Of a stretch of DNA of 64,000 bases, positions 28,101 to 43,100 are shown one piece after another. The notes beneath the pieces were generated by a model. It saw nothing but the letters and a program-made list of their open reading frames with translations. It did no database searches and was not told the DNA's origin. This DNA comes from Membranipora membranacea (lineage: Eukaryota > Bryozoa > Gymnolaemata > Cheilostomatida > Membraniporidae), in NCBI GenBank assembly GCA_914767715.1, contig OU612071.1:5394001-5458000 (forward strand). Direction: 5' to 3'. Every line of letters starts with the position of its first letter. The first letter of the stretch is position 1. A program made the translations under genes and the position numbers.

Positions 28101-31100
28101 AATTTAACTTTATACTTTACAACTTTTGAAATAAACTTTTACTTCCAAAACGTAAAATTAATAAGGTGTCAAATGCATCAATCCTGATGCCAAATTAAGT
28201 ATTTGCACACTTCAAGGTATATTTATAATATAGTTAATCCTTGAATGAGGAATGCAGGTTGCAATAAAATGATAAGGTTAATATTCATACCTTTTGCCTT
28301 TTTCCTCTAAACTGCTTTTGTATATACTATCTTGATCTAACTGATCTGAGTTCGTAATAACGTGAACTGCTTTCTTTCACATGTAAAATTACACTGAACC
28401 AGGATAAGTTCTGCCAGATATACAGGGAACATACAACACAAAGACCAGGGCGGGCCCAAATCCCCCCAGACCAATCACGGACAGCCAACGCCCCATAAAG
28501 ATGTTGGGAGGTGGCCAGAAGCTGCAACAAATACACTTCTCGACACAATACTGCACCCTGGATCCCCCGTTTGAAGAGTAAATTACTCTATTGTCCCCTG
28601 AAATTGGACTGAACCTAATCCTGCAGATGAGAGCAGTGACAACTTGTTTGGAGTTGAAACGAGTCTCCAGCTTAAGCTGGTGAAACAAAAGAACTTTTAA
28701 TTTGAATATATAATACATGGGTTTGTTACCTAATGAATTTTAGCTTGTTTTTGTAAAGCTGATGAGTATCTTTACACCGTATAACGCTATGATACTATTT
28801 CCATTCTAAGAGAAGAATCTAATTCAGTGGTCTCAGTGCTCAAACTCAGGTGTCTAAGTGCTCAGACAGTGGAGTATAAGTGCTCAGATTCTGATGATCC
28901 ATTATCAATGACAGACCACCTGGCCTTGCTCTAACTGCTATTTCTTAGTTAATTAGGGTTAGACATAGGTAAGGGAGCTCACTGCCTAGTTTGTTTAATT
29001 TATTTCCCAGTAATATTTGATTCCTCTTTATTTACAAATGAAACACTGTATACACTGATATACATTCATAACAATGACTGTATACTGATGTGCCTTCCTT
29101 GCGGTATCAATGAAGACCTTACTAGCCAAGATTTATTAGGTTAATGAAAATGTCAAATATGAGATGATTGATGACATGGATACGTTTGAATCATACTTAG
29201 TAGTTGGCGATCATGTTGGATTGAGAGTAAACAATTTAAACTTATCTCCCTCTACAACTTTTTTACAGACTGCGTGGTGTGTCAATCAGAAAATTAAATA
29301 TTCTGATCATGATATCGATTTAATGAGACAATTGCTCATTTTAACGTTAGCTACTTAATCTAACTTGCTGTATTAGGATATTACAAAGCTCCATGTCACA
29401 CATAGGGAGAAGGGGTTTGTGAAGACAGGACCTAGTTGATGGCGTGCACATAGGTCTTGTTGTGGGTTCAGTAATTTTTATAAAACTTTTTGGGTTCCTA
29501 TCACAATCTTTGTTAGGATACAAAACAACCAAGGCAAGCGCCAGTTCTGAGTGTCAGCCCCAGTTGCTCTAGTGGTGTGCCATTACCCACATCAGTTGGT
29601 ACCGATGCATTGTCTTGCTTATTATGTTTGCTAAACACACAGGTCAGGAATATTTATGTCTACCCTAGGAGCTAGAGACTCTCACTCCTTGGTCTTTCTG
29701 AGCTGCTCGTAGTGGCATTCCACGCCTGACCGCATCTTGATTAGTTGGTATGGATGTGGTTGATTATGCAATGTACCTACTACAACCACAACATTGATGT
29801 GGCCAATTAAAATGTCAAATATAAGATGATTGATGACATGGCTATGTTTAAATCATATTTAGTAGTTGTCGATTATGTATGATAGGGAGGTTAATATTTA
29901 AACTTGTCTCCCTTCGCAACTTTCATTCTGACCTTGTGATGTATCTACCAGAAAATTAAATATTCTGATCATGCTATCAATTTAATGAGTCAATTACTCA
30001 TTTTCGTGCTAGCTTTTTGATCTAACTTGTTGTATCGAGATATTACAAAGCTAGATGTCACACATAGCAAGTGGGCCGATTTTAGAAAACCTTGTTGAGC
30101 GATGATCCTTCTTGTGTGGTGCTCATCATTGTTTGCTAAGATTGTAAAGATAGTTTTTGGGATCCTGGCACAATTTTTGTTAGGACACAAAACCAAATAA
30201 AGCTAGTTAAAGTTATTAGTGTCCGTTTCAGATGCTTGTAGTGGCATTCCATTACTCACCACATCCTGTTTAGTTGGTCTGGATGTGGTTGATTATGCAA
30301 TATACCTACTACAACCACAACATTGATGAGGTTTATCAACTGTCAAATATAGGATGATTGATGACAGGGCTATGTTCGAATCATGTTTTGTAGTTGGCAA
30401 TCATGTTGGATTGAGAGAAACAAATTAAATTATCTCCCTTTGCTATTTCCTTAAGGACACTGTGATGTATCTACCAGGAAATCAGATATTCTGATCATGC
30501 AATCGATTTAATCGGACAATTACACATTTTAGTGCTAGCTGCTTGATCTAAATAGTGGTATTGAGATATCACAAAGCTCGATGTCACACATAGAAAGTTA
30601 GTAAGTGTGACAAACCTGAGTCAAAAGAGAGACCACTTTTCAGGCACTTAATTATATGTTGTGGTATAAATAATCCAACAAAAACATTTTGAGATCCTAG
30701 CATAACTCCTGCTAGGATAAGAAAAAATCTAACAAACATTGATTCTGTGATCCATTATCAACCCCATACCAACCAGCCTCCTTCTAATTGTCATTTCTTA
30801 TGATTGTATTACACATTGTAAGGGTAACACTTAGGTAAGGGAGTTTTCTGCCTACAATTCTTCACTTGTCTCGTATTAATTGATTCTTCTTTTTTACAAA
30901 TAAAACACTTCTTCTAAAATCTGATGTGTGCTTCCCCCACTGTGCGCATCAACGAAGGCCTAACTAATAATGTCACAAATACAGTGATTCATAGCAGGCC
31001 TCTGTTTGATCAAGGAGCTAGAGTTCTCCGTGGATGAGACATAACAAATAGCAAACAAACAGCCGGATGATCCAGTCGGATTGGTAACTGTATATATCCC

Positions 31101-34100
31101 TCTCTTTGCAACTTTCTCACAGACATTGTGACGTGTCTACCAGGAAATAAAATATTTTGATCATGAGACATTAGCTCATTTTAATGCCAGCTACTGGATG
31201 TACCTGGTCGTATTAAGATAATACAAAGCTTGATGTCCAACATAGTAAGTGGGTGGATTGAGTAGACAAGACCTAGTTGATGGATTGCTCATAGCGGAGT
31301 CATTTTCTGGCTTAATTACAGGATTTTGTTTTTGAGTTCCTAGCACAACTCTTGTTAGGATACATAACAGACTAAAGCTAACGCTAGATATCAGTGTCTG
31401 ACCAGGTTGCGTGTCATGGCATTCCATTCTTGGCAGCATCCTGATCAACTGGTTTGGGTGCGTTGGATAACTGAACGCAACTACCACAACCTGAGCAGAG
31501 TTTGAAAATTAGCAAAACTTATGCGAGCCTTCCTCTCAGAGATTTGTTTATATTTGTGATGATACACTTTGTTTGTGGTCAAGGAGTTATGCATGTCCCT
31601 AATTTTTTGTTTAATACGCCACAGTAATATTTCATTCCTATTTTTACAGAATAAACCCATCCCTCTATATACAGATGAGCGCAAGCATACCTCGCATGTC
31701 ATCTGCGATTGGTGAAGTTAATTAAACTGTCATCAATACAAATATTGATGACAGGGCTATTTTTGGTTCACATCGGAGTAGTTAGCGAGTGGTTGGTTTT
31801 GGAGTCAATAAAATTAAATATTAAAATCATGGTATTGATTATAACAGTCTTAAATTCATTTTTATGCTAGCTACAATGTCCAACTAGTTGTATAGAGATA
31901 TTACAATGCTTGGTATCACGCACAGCAGGTTTGTCTGCCTGAGAAGGCAATGTTGATGAAGTGATCATTCAAGGTATAATTACGTTGTGGATGAGACTGC
32001 TCGAAATAGACTGTTGATAAAAACAAATCATTCTTTGTGGTCCTATCATGTTTCTCGTTAAGATACAAGAACAACATATATCACGTTAAATGCTCAGTGT
32101 CTGCTTAGGTTGCTGCTCACGGTATTCCAGTAATGAACATATCCCGAGCAGATTTGAACCGCAAACAGAACTTACGGGAGAGTTTTCTCTCATATATTGG
32201 TTTAAACTTGAGATGATACACCTTGTTTGCGGCCAAGGAAGATTTATGTCTGCTAAACTTTATTCATTTGTGGCAGTTATATTTCACTCCGCTTTTTACA
32301 AAAAAAACCCATCCCTCTCTATACAGATGAGCGCAGGGTCATCTTGCCAGTCGCATGTCAATGAAGGCCTAAACTGCGATTGATGAGGTTAATAATATTG
32401 TCATATATACAAAAATTGTTGACAGGGCTATTTTCGGGTTCATATCCAATAGTTAGCAAGTGGTTGGTTTGGGAGCTACACATATTAAACTTATCTCCCT
32501 TTACATCTTTCGTACAGATGTTGAGATGTGTCGACCACAATTTTAAATATAACAATCATGGTATTGATTTTAAGAGTCATATAATCATTTTGATGCTAGC
32601 TACATTGTCCAACTGGTCATATAGAGATATTTCAATGTTTGGTAACACACACAGAAGGTGTGTCTGTCTGAGAATACATCAATGATGAAGTGATCTTCCA
32701 ATTTCACCAAGTGGTGTCCAAGAGGCAAGTTTATATGTATGTGAGCATAACTATATTTAATCATTATTTTTGTGGTCCCGACACATCTCTTGTTGGGATA
32801 TAAAAACAACTAATCCTAGATTAAGTTCTCAGAGTAGGCCAAGGTTACTAGCTATGTGCTCAGAGTCTGCCTAGGTTGATGGTTGCCTAGGTTGCTTCGT
32901 TAAGTTATCAGAGTCCGCCAAGGTTGCTGGTTTACTATGTCGCCAGATACATTGTCAGAGTCTGCCTAGGTTGCTTGTAAAGTTCTGAGAGTCTGCCTAG
33001 TTTGCTGGTTGCCTAGCTTGCTGGTTGCCTAGCTTGCTGGTTGCCTAGATTGCTGGGTAAGTTTTCAGAATTTGCCTAGGGACGGTTGATAAGTTCTCCG
33101 TGTCTACCTAGGTTGCTGGTTGCAAAAGACCACCTCCCGATAGGCTCGCTCGGGTATGTTTCATAAAGGGATGCTAATATCATCAAACCCAGCAAAGTTT
33201 GAGCGCCCACAATAAACTTACGACAGTTCTCCTGTCATATTTAAGTGTTGTAAGTTGATATGCATATTTTATGTTATGGATTGGTCAGGGAGAACTCTGC
33301 CTACTATTGTGTAGTTTCAATTATTGTCTGTACCTACTCAAAATCATCAAATCGGTACATACCAATTTCTATTGTTTTATGGAAAGTGTAACTTTTGGAA
33401 CAAAAATAAAATTGCTGACTCAACAATATTTGTTGCTATTGAATTATCATTTATCTACAATTAACACTACCAATGCTGCAACTAGCTCCAAATTGTAATC
33501 TAGTTATCGTAGTAACAGCTATGTTGGCCTCTGTAAAGACCATAGACATGTGAAATATTACATTTATGGTAAAGACAGTCCTGCTGATATATCAATGTAT
33601 ATGTAGGTACACATTAATTGCAAGACTATTGACTTGGGGAGGTGATTAATTGATCGGTCAGTGTCATAAGGCCGGTAGTTCCAGGGGAGGAAGGGACACT
33701 CTACCTCCCCTAGAAAGCTCCATAGAGTGACCTAAATATGCTATAATTGAATATTCCATGCCAAAATTCAATTTTTGTTTATCTAGTTGTCGTAGTAATG
33801 GTTATGTGTGTGTCTGTAAGCACCATAGACATGTGAAATATTGCGTGTAAGGTAAAGACAGTCCTACTGATATATCAATGTATCCCGAAAGGATCAGGAT
33901 CTCAAAATTGAAAAAGAAAACACCAGAAAAAGCAACAAAAACAGAACAACTAGCATATTCCCAACAACTATAGTCTAATCTGACTATTGTTAACACCATG
34001 TGTAACTCGGCCATAGAATCAACACTATCATATTTGTGCTGCTTCATTATCAAAATTAAGAAGATATTCATATTTTCAAGACAATTGCCGATCAAGCTGT

Positions 34101-37100
34101 ACTATATAATCCAGTGCATTGCAAACTGATACTGTGTTTGTCCTAAATAAGGGAGATGAGTCTTAGTTCACCCTGTACATTATCACTTAATCTATGAGTA
34201 GGATGAATGCTATAAATCAACTGTGTTTCAACATCTATTATTATTATGATGTATGGGTAGGTTATTAGATACAGGCATAGATATATAGGTTTTGATCTAA
34301 CTCTGATTAATTCATTATTGGCCATTCAAGTGCAGATTGTCCGATCAAATTCCTCCACCAGATTATTTGAGCGGATATTTTCCTCTTTTAAATAAGCTAT
34401 CATTGGGAGCAACCAAAAAGCTGTGTTTTGTGGGATTGCCACAAGATGGTGATTTTGGGAAATCTTACCAAACAATCTGCAGTGTAAACGCACCTTTAGA
34501 ATTATTTCCTGCTTACAACCCTTGCTAATGAGGAAGCACCATTTGAAAAACATGTCACTAGATACTCCTATAACTGAATATTCCATGCCAAAATTCAATT
34601 TTTGTTTATCTAGTTGTCGCAGTAATGGTTATGTGTGTGTCTGTAAGCACCATAGACATGTGAAATATTGCGTGTAAGGTAAAGACAGTCTTACTGATAT
34701 ATCAATGTATCCCGAAAGGATCAGGATCTCAAAAATAAAAAATGAAAACACCAAGAAAGGCTACAGAAAAAGAACAACTAGCTTATTCCCAACAACTATA
34801 CCTATAGTCTAATCTGACTATTGTTAACACCATGTGTAACTCGGCCCTAGAATCAACACTATCAGCTTAGTGCTGCTTCATTATCAAAATTAAGAAGATA
34901 TTCATATTTTAAAGACAATTGCTGATCAAGCTGTACTATATAATCCAGTGCATTGCAAACTGATACTGTGTTTGTCGTTACTAAGGGAGATGAGTCTTAG
35001 TTCACCCTGTACATTATCACTTAATCTATAAGTAGGCTGAATGCTATAAATCAACTGTGTTTCAACATCTATCATTATTATAATGTATGGGTAAATCATT
35101 AGATGCAAATTTGTTCGTCAGATTATTTGGGCAGATTTTTCCTTTTCAAACAAGCAGCCTAGCTGTAACTGCTCTATAAAATAATGGCACGGACAATTTT
35201 TGATGGCAGGAAACTGATCGCATATTATACTTCATTGATGTTTCTTCTGTAAAATTCACCGGGTGTACCCAGTTGTAGGCAGGCAGGCAGGGTGGTGAAG
35301 TGGTTAGGATTCGAACTTCTCAATCTGAGAGTTGCAGGTTCGAATCCCGGTCGCTACCCATTCTGCTGAAGGAGGTGAGCTCTCCGATCAATGGCCTAGC
35401 TTGCCCACCCTTACATTGTACAAGGGTGCGCTAATTAGATGAGTCGTATCATGTATCATCAATCTTGTGTTTCATGCATCTTATGCATCTTGTATCATGT
35501 ATCATCGAACTTATATGTATCTATATCTGTATCATTATATTCATGTAAAGTTTGCTGGAGAGCAGCTAAATAAAAAGTGATTACAGTGATTACAGTAGTG
35601 GTCATATTTAGTAATTAAAAGGTGTTTTGTTTTTGCATTATATGTGTGGGGACATAACTCCTATTCTGTGTAATCTTACTTATCTAATCTTCAGGGAATT
35701 CCAGGTTGAAACTGCATTGTGGGGATTTTGTTGAATTGCCAATTTCTTTACCAAGTAAACTTGCAGAAGTCTGCTCCTGTTAGATCAGGACAAATTTAAA
35801 ATTTTCAATAAGTATAATGTCAGATCTTTATGAGGTTATTGTGATACTGTCTTGCGGCAGCATAGCCGCAATATTTCCCAAAATTGCATATAATAAGTGA
35901 AATGTTAAGAATTCGATAAAATGTGTTTCTAGGATGGAACAACGTGGTGAATCCAAAATTAAGGTTGTACGCAGTTGTAGCGATCATGTCAGCGGCAGCG
36001 CGGCAGCATATCCTCATTTCTTCTAAAGATTGCTTTTAATGAGTGAAATATTAAGAGTTTAAATAAAAGGTGTTTCAGGGGTATAACAACGTGCTGAATA
36101 TAAAGAAATAGGGTGTAACCTAGAACAAGTTTTATCCAATTGCCTGCATGCCTATTGCTCCCAATCCTGGTCCACTGGTCACGCCGCACCAGTGGATCGG
36201 GAGCCACAGCTCGGAATGCAGGCAAATGGACCAAACTTGGTCTAGTGTACCCAGTCGTAGCAATCATGTCAGCAGAAGATCGGCAGCATATCGCATTCGG
36301 AAAACAGCCGTGTTGAGAAGAACTATCTTCCCAGGAATGGTCAGTCTCCTCAATTTGTATCCCTCAATCTTTTCCCTGGCTCTCTCAAATACCTTGCTCC
36401 AATTATATGATGCCATATCTGTGAACTGGTCTATTGAAAATTCCAAACCCAAAAATCTTATGCGGTCCTTCCAGTACTCGCTCAACGACCCTACATGTCT
36501 TCCAGCAGTTGAAACTGATGCAAGAATTTCTGTTTTACTCCTATTCAGTAGACTACCTGTGGCCTTAAAAAACCTAGCAAACAATGCAAAAATATGGTCC
36601 ACCTCAGAAGCATGACAAGCTACCAAGAGATCATCCGCATAGGCTAAACACTTCCAACTGTCAGGGCCAGGCACAGGGCAGCCGGAGAGAAGCCTGCACT
36701 GTGTGATAGCTCTCACCATCGCCTCAATGTATATAACATACAAGGATGGGGACAAAGGTCACCCTTGTCTAACCCCTCTTGTGATAGATACTGGGTCTGA
36801 TAACATGCCATTCACCTGAACCCTAGTGGAAATGGTTTGGTACATAGTCTTAACAAGGCGCAATACCTTATCTTCCACACCAAGCTTTGACATAGCCGCC
36901 AACAAAAATTTATGGTCAACCATATCAAACGCCTTGCTTTGACCTAGAGAGACGAATACAGTGTCGCTATTACCTAACTAACGGGTAACTCAATAGAGTC
37001 CCTAAAACATATCAAATTGTCTACAATGTTACGACCGCTTACACCGCATGTCTGTACTTCACTTATTACGTTTGGTAAAAGTTTACCCAGCCATTTGTTT

Positions 37101-40100
37101 ACAACCTTTGCTAATACCTTGTAGTCGACATTAAGTAGCGATATTGGTTTTTCGTTTTTGGGATCAGATTGATCGCCGCCTTTATGCAGTAGGATGGTGG
37201 CAGCCTCAGTCATTGACTTAGGCAAGACCTCTAACTCTAAAGCATTATTAAAAACCTCACATATATCATCTGCTAGAACGTCAAAAAATGTAGCATACAA
37301 CTCTTTTGGAAGACCGTCAGGACCCGGAGTTTTATTGTTTTCCATTGACATGATAGCCTGCTTAATATCAGGGATAGAAAACGGACTATTGCCATCCTCT
37401 GTGGAATCAGTATTTACGTAGTCTGAAGGACCCAAGAAATCTAAAAAGAAATCTGCCTCTGATCGAGCAGTCGGAACTGCAGTATACAAATCTGAATAAA
37501 AATCTTGGTAAACACGAACAATACCCTGGCTATCATGAATCAGCAGACTAATATAAACTAAAATGACCAATTAACATCGATGGTGAATTTATCAGAGTAA
37601 AAACAATATCTATATATTATTATCTATACACCTGTATTTGATGATTTACCCATAAGCTTTTTGGTTGCTCCCAATGATAGCTCATTTAAAAAGGAAAAAT
37701 CTGCTCAAATAATCTGACAAATAAATTTGATGGGAAAATCTACACTTAAATGACCAATGATGAATTAATCAGAGTTAGAACAAAACCTATATATCTATGC
37801 CTGCATCTAAAGATTTACCCGTACATCGTAATAATGATAGATGTTGAAACACAGTTGATTGATAGCTTCAGATTCAGCTTACTCAGAACTCTTAGATTAA
37901 GTGGAAAGTCACAGAGTGAACTACGACTCATCTCCCTTAGTTGGGACAAACATGGTATCAGTTTGCAATGCACTGGATTATATAGCACAGTTTGATCAGC
38001 AATTGTCTTTAAAATATGAATATCTTCTTAATTCTAACAGTGAAGCAGCACTAAGATGATGGTGCCGATCGACAGCCTGAGTTACACATGGTGTTATCAA
38101 TAGTCAGATTAGATAAAAATTGGGAATGTCCGATGTGAGACACTGATTGTGTGTTTTTTGTTTAATTTGTTTATTTTTGAGATCCTGGCAATGTCAGGAT
38201 ACAGTTAACTATCAGCAGGACTGTTGCTAACATATACCAAAGGAGTTAACCCCGTGCATAAACATAACCATAGCTTCTTCATTCTGTAAGTGGAGCACCA
38301 AGATGTTGATTCTAGAGCCTGATTTACACATGGGGTTTTCAATAGTCAGATTAGACTATAGTTGGGAATGTCCAGTGGAGTTTTAAGACTGGATTGTGTT
38401 TTACATGTTGGTGAACTTTATTGTTTTATTTTTAAGATACTGTCATTTATATCAGCAGGATTGTCTCTACCCACACTGCTTGCAGAATGACTCTGTGATA
38501 CGAGTCACTGCCCCGAAGCGACAGTGCCACAAACTGGCCTAATTGACCTATTTACTTTTTACCTTTTTGCCAGTGCAGGTGGGGTGACTTTTTATTTGGA
38601 GAACTCAAGCACATTTGAATTAGTTCAGTCGCTATGGTGCAAAGAAAACCAACCTTAACTGATTGGCATGCAAAGTGGTCTTTACCATAAACATTATTTT
38701 CACATGTCTATGGTCTTTACAGACACACACATAACCGTTACTACGACAAGTAGATAATTATGGGTTATTTTCCACAATTGATTTGTACTGATTCACGTGA
38801 GAAATAATAGAGCGTTAGAAGTTTACATGATGAGTATTGAATTATCCCCCCATAGTTTGAACAGTTAATGGTTCTGTTTGTGATACCTCGGGACCTAAGC
38901 ACAGTATGGTAGCTGATTGTACGTGAAACACAGACTACTTGTAACTCCTGATAGCGGGCCTGCAGACAGCTGATTAAGTTGGCTACAGACCTTTTTCACA
39001 CATAGCGCTTGTAGAATTAGATTGTATATGTTAAGATTGTCAAAGTTTTGAAATTCATTATTTTATGTTTTCCATCATAGGATATGAGATAATCTGAATC
39101 TTTGAGGTCCCAATGCTATGTCTGTTGGGATACAACTATCAAAGCCAGAGCCCGTTTTTCACACACTCACACATAGCGCTTGAAGAATTACAGTTTATAT
39201 AATGAGAATGCGAGTTTTTGCATCATTCGGATTTATGGTATTTCAAATTGTTATAAATTGTTATTTTTGAGGTTCGAACTCTAATGATATAGTAGGGTTA
39301 CAACCTTGATTCCAATTACCAGAGCACATACCGAGTCTCTTTGCCCCCCCCCCCCCTCATCACAAAGACCAACAGAAGTACTAAAGTACATACCAGTGTA
39401 AGTTTTTTTAAACCAAGAATGTACGTTTCGTGTCATCAGTTCTTGCTTTACAATAACAATTGAACTGAGCACAATGCAGACAACTTAGGCTGGTATTTGT
39501 CTGGTGAGCAGGCAAGTTAGATTAACATGCGCTGTAATCAAGTTCTGCGGGTTTTTGCGAAGTAAATACAAGCCAAAGTGAATGCAAGCCAAAGTAAATA
39601 CAAATACTGGTAAATACCACAGCACAGCTTCTTTCCGCTGGTACTTTTTTGCCTGTTGCTTTGATGAGCTACCCTATATCATGAATCTTGATCATTAAAT
39701 ATATTGAGTGATTCGTAGTGTTTCATAGCATGAGTTTAGAAAAAGTCAGCAGTTGAAGGAAACATGTGAAGAGGTTGGCTATCTTTTCATAGCCTGTGAT
39801 GTTCAAACACGACGTGATGTTTTAGATGATTTTACTATTCTTCCTTGTTTTATTTGACCCATAGCTCACCAGTCAATTATGATGATTTGGTGGTTTGGTA
39901 ATGTTGCTTATTACCAATCCTGCTCGGCTTCGCTAGGCTACCAGCGCTATCAGTGTTTGCGGTTGCTGATGATATCAGTTATGTTAAAATTATTATTATA
40001 ATACTACATCCATTAACTTAACTGAGCTGCTGCACAGCACGATTGTTCTAACTGAAATGCCTGCAACAACCGCAAGTTTTATTTTGCAGGTCAATTCCTA

Positions 40101-43100
40101 TATCAGAGATGTTTTTGGGGTTTGAAGCTGAGTTCATTATACATTATTATTAAGATAGAAATGACCTGCAAAGACCATGCTTGACAACCCAAGGGTATTA
40201 TTAGTTTTGTAGCATACTAATGACATGGTATACTATTGCATGTATATCTCTGATCAATAGAAATCGGTCTGACCGGAGTTCAATATTACTAATTAGAGGC
40301 AGGTGCATGTTAGTTACTCACTCTAAATTGACTCTAACGATCAGAGATGCACATGATAATAGTGTAGTCTCAATGTCAGTATGGTTTTATAGTAGATATA
40401 TACACATACCTGGAAGTCCCGCCCACTTCCTGTACATTCACAAGTCTCTGATCCAGTGGTCGGCTGACTCGCCTCTCCTCCACAGCTGAAACATCCTGTC
40501 TGACCTGTAGAGATTATTATTTACAACCAGTCACATAAACACAAATTTTTATTATTTTAAACACTCTATAGGCACAATTTTCATTCCCAAAGAATGTTTT
40601 ACGATGTTACCCCTCAAAAGAGAAAATAAATTTGTACGTGTAGATTGACAGAATGATAGAATGAGGCTTTTTGTATCACTTTATGGCTATTTTGTATCAC
40701 ATCTTCCATAATCTATTATGTGAGCGAATTTCTGCTTCAGAATCCTTATTGAAGAAATGATGGTCTTTCATGGTGACGGCGGTCATTGGCATTGGGAATC
40801 AGAGGACAAACCAAATACTACGACACAACATGTGATACAAAATAGAAGCCTCAAAGTAAGTATTTTACTTGAACTTTGCATTTATAAGTGTTTACTGTGC
40901 GAGTAGGTATTTGAAATGACATGTGAAAAATCAAAATTACCATTTTACTAGACAAATTTCGATGATTTGCCAGTCTTTCAAACAACAGGGGAGAATGTTT
41001 TAAGTATCATGTCAAGGAAACATTGCAGGATATGGGAGAAAAATGGCCCTTAATGCTCCTACTTACAGAATTGTTTTTTAAGAGTTGATGGGAGAGTGTC
41101 GTGGGCTGCCCAAAGTGAGTTGACCAATAATGCTGTTCGTTAATTGCTTTGCATTATTTTAGGAATTCCAGAAGTAGAGGTGCATTGTGGGTTACATACC
41201 AGTGAGATGGTTGAAATGATCGATAGGACAATCTTCACACTCATTAATGCTTCCTTTCCTCTCTAAAGCATTAAATGTTCCTTTTGGACAAGCTAGCGGA
41301 GATCCAGAACCTTGAGGGCAGTAATATCCGGGTGGGCATGGGTATGACCTGTAAAAATCAAAGTGTCCAATCAATGTGCACAGACTAATCGTATCTACAT
41401 GAAGAAGTTGTCAAAAATAATAATTTTGAAGCCATTTATTGATAGCCCAAGCATGGATATGTTATGTGATTCCAGCATCCAATATCACCCATCGGAAGCC
41501 AATGAAGCAAGTAACAAAACCACAGCATTCTTATGTAATAAAACAGGGCAAAACAACTCCAACATGTGACTGTCCAAGTATTAACCCGATATTAATTTAT
41601 TTAAAAAATGTCCTAAGAGTTGTATGGGATGATTATCCAGATAGTATATCTATAGATGTCTAATATTTGTCTATTGCTTTCATATAAGACACAACGTAAC
41701 ATGGAAAAAATGTAATATTACTTACTCAGTAGAGTTGACTCCATGAGCCACCGAGTCGTTTCCTAGTGGCAGGTCCGTAATAGACCCCTCCATACAGACC
41801 ACCCCTGATCTACACACATCACATCCACCCCTGTCAGCCCTTGCTCCGTAGTAACCAGGAGGACAGGTCTCACATGTGCTGTCAAATGTGGCTCTGTCTG
41901 ACGCGCCGTCATTCTTCTCTCGATAACCCAGCGGGCAGATCGTCGGCATCATGGCACCTGTTAATTAAATTGACAATAAAACTGGTGACTCATTAAAAAT
42001 GATGCCAAAGATTGATACTTTTACTATTTTATTATGAATTTTGAGTCATGTTGACTAAGCTTGATACTCAATGGAGAGCTCAGCATCGTGAGAGATTTTA
42101 TAATAATTAAATATGCAGGCTAAAACCATATTAAAATAAAGCGCTTGCATAGAGTATACAGCTAAGACTATCAGACAAATCGGAAAAACTTGTTAAAATA
42201 AGATTGAGAGAAAAACGCAAGCATTTAGACTTGTGATAACTTTTCCCTAGGGTATAAGCCCAAGTTTTAGCTTACTTACCAGGTATAGTAGCGTTACACT
42301 CGGGCGCTCCACAGTAGTGACCATCAGGACAAGGTACAGGGGAGGAGCTTCTCTCTGGGCAGTAATATCCGGCAGCACAGGGCTGCTGAGTCTCCGCATT
42401 GAAACAGTAATAACCTATCAAATACCAAATCATATCATATTATATATATTCGCATATTCAATATAACAACAATAGAAAGTTATAAACCCAAACGACAACA
42501 GCAAAAAATAAAGTGACCCTTAATCAATAGTTATATACCATTTTCAACACAAAATTCCATAAACCACAGTCTTACATTTTAGCCTACAAGTTTGCTCAAT
42601 ACACCGAAGAGATTGAATCATGGAGTTATCATATACACATATAATAAATCTATGGAACAAATGGCTTACAGACTGGGTCTTACATTAATTTGCTTTATGT
42701 ACCAATTTATGGAATTTTTGACAGCTGACATAAACTGGGTTTTCCAGTGAATTGCATTCTGGGTAATAAATATCTTGTCTTGACAAGCCTGTCTAGACAG
42801 GCTAGGTAATCCATTATATTTCTTGATTTACTACAAATACAACATACCAGCGCTACAGTTGACTTGTATAGCTGACCCAGCCGGACAGTATGACCCGTCG
42901 TCACACTTAGTAGCTGATATACTCGGCTGGTTCGTCTCATTAACCGACGGACAGAGGAATCCGGCCGGACACTCGAAGCAAGCATCCAACGAGGGGCCTC
43001 CAGTGGTGTCTCTGTAATAGTAATGGAATTGGTAAATTAAATGAGTGAATTTTATCCAATTAAAATGTCTGTTATAATTTGTAGGCCAGAACTCGTCTAC

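Noticed and set aside
32090-32685. Plus-strand open frames of about 100 codons
   Set aside because: They are inside the tandem array, and equivalent positions in the other units are not open.
35290-35359. Functional tRNA gene
   Set aside because: The acceptor stem and B box are good, but the anticodon arm is not standard and a SINE body with a repeat tail follows.
36148-36615. Plus-strand open frame of 155 codons
   Set aside because: It is antisense to the reverse transcriptase fragment and the CTAGA foldback; the meaningful reading is on the minus strand.
42784-42811. Perfect 18-base palindrome AGCCTGTCTAGACAGGCT as a regulatory site
   Set aside because: It is a single short occurrence in an intron without a neighbouring promoter, and could be chance or a tiny foldback remnant.
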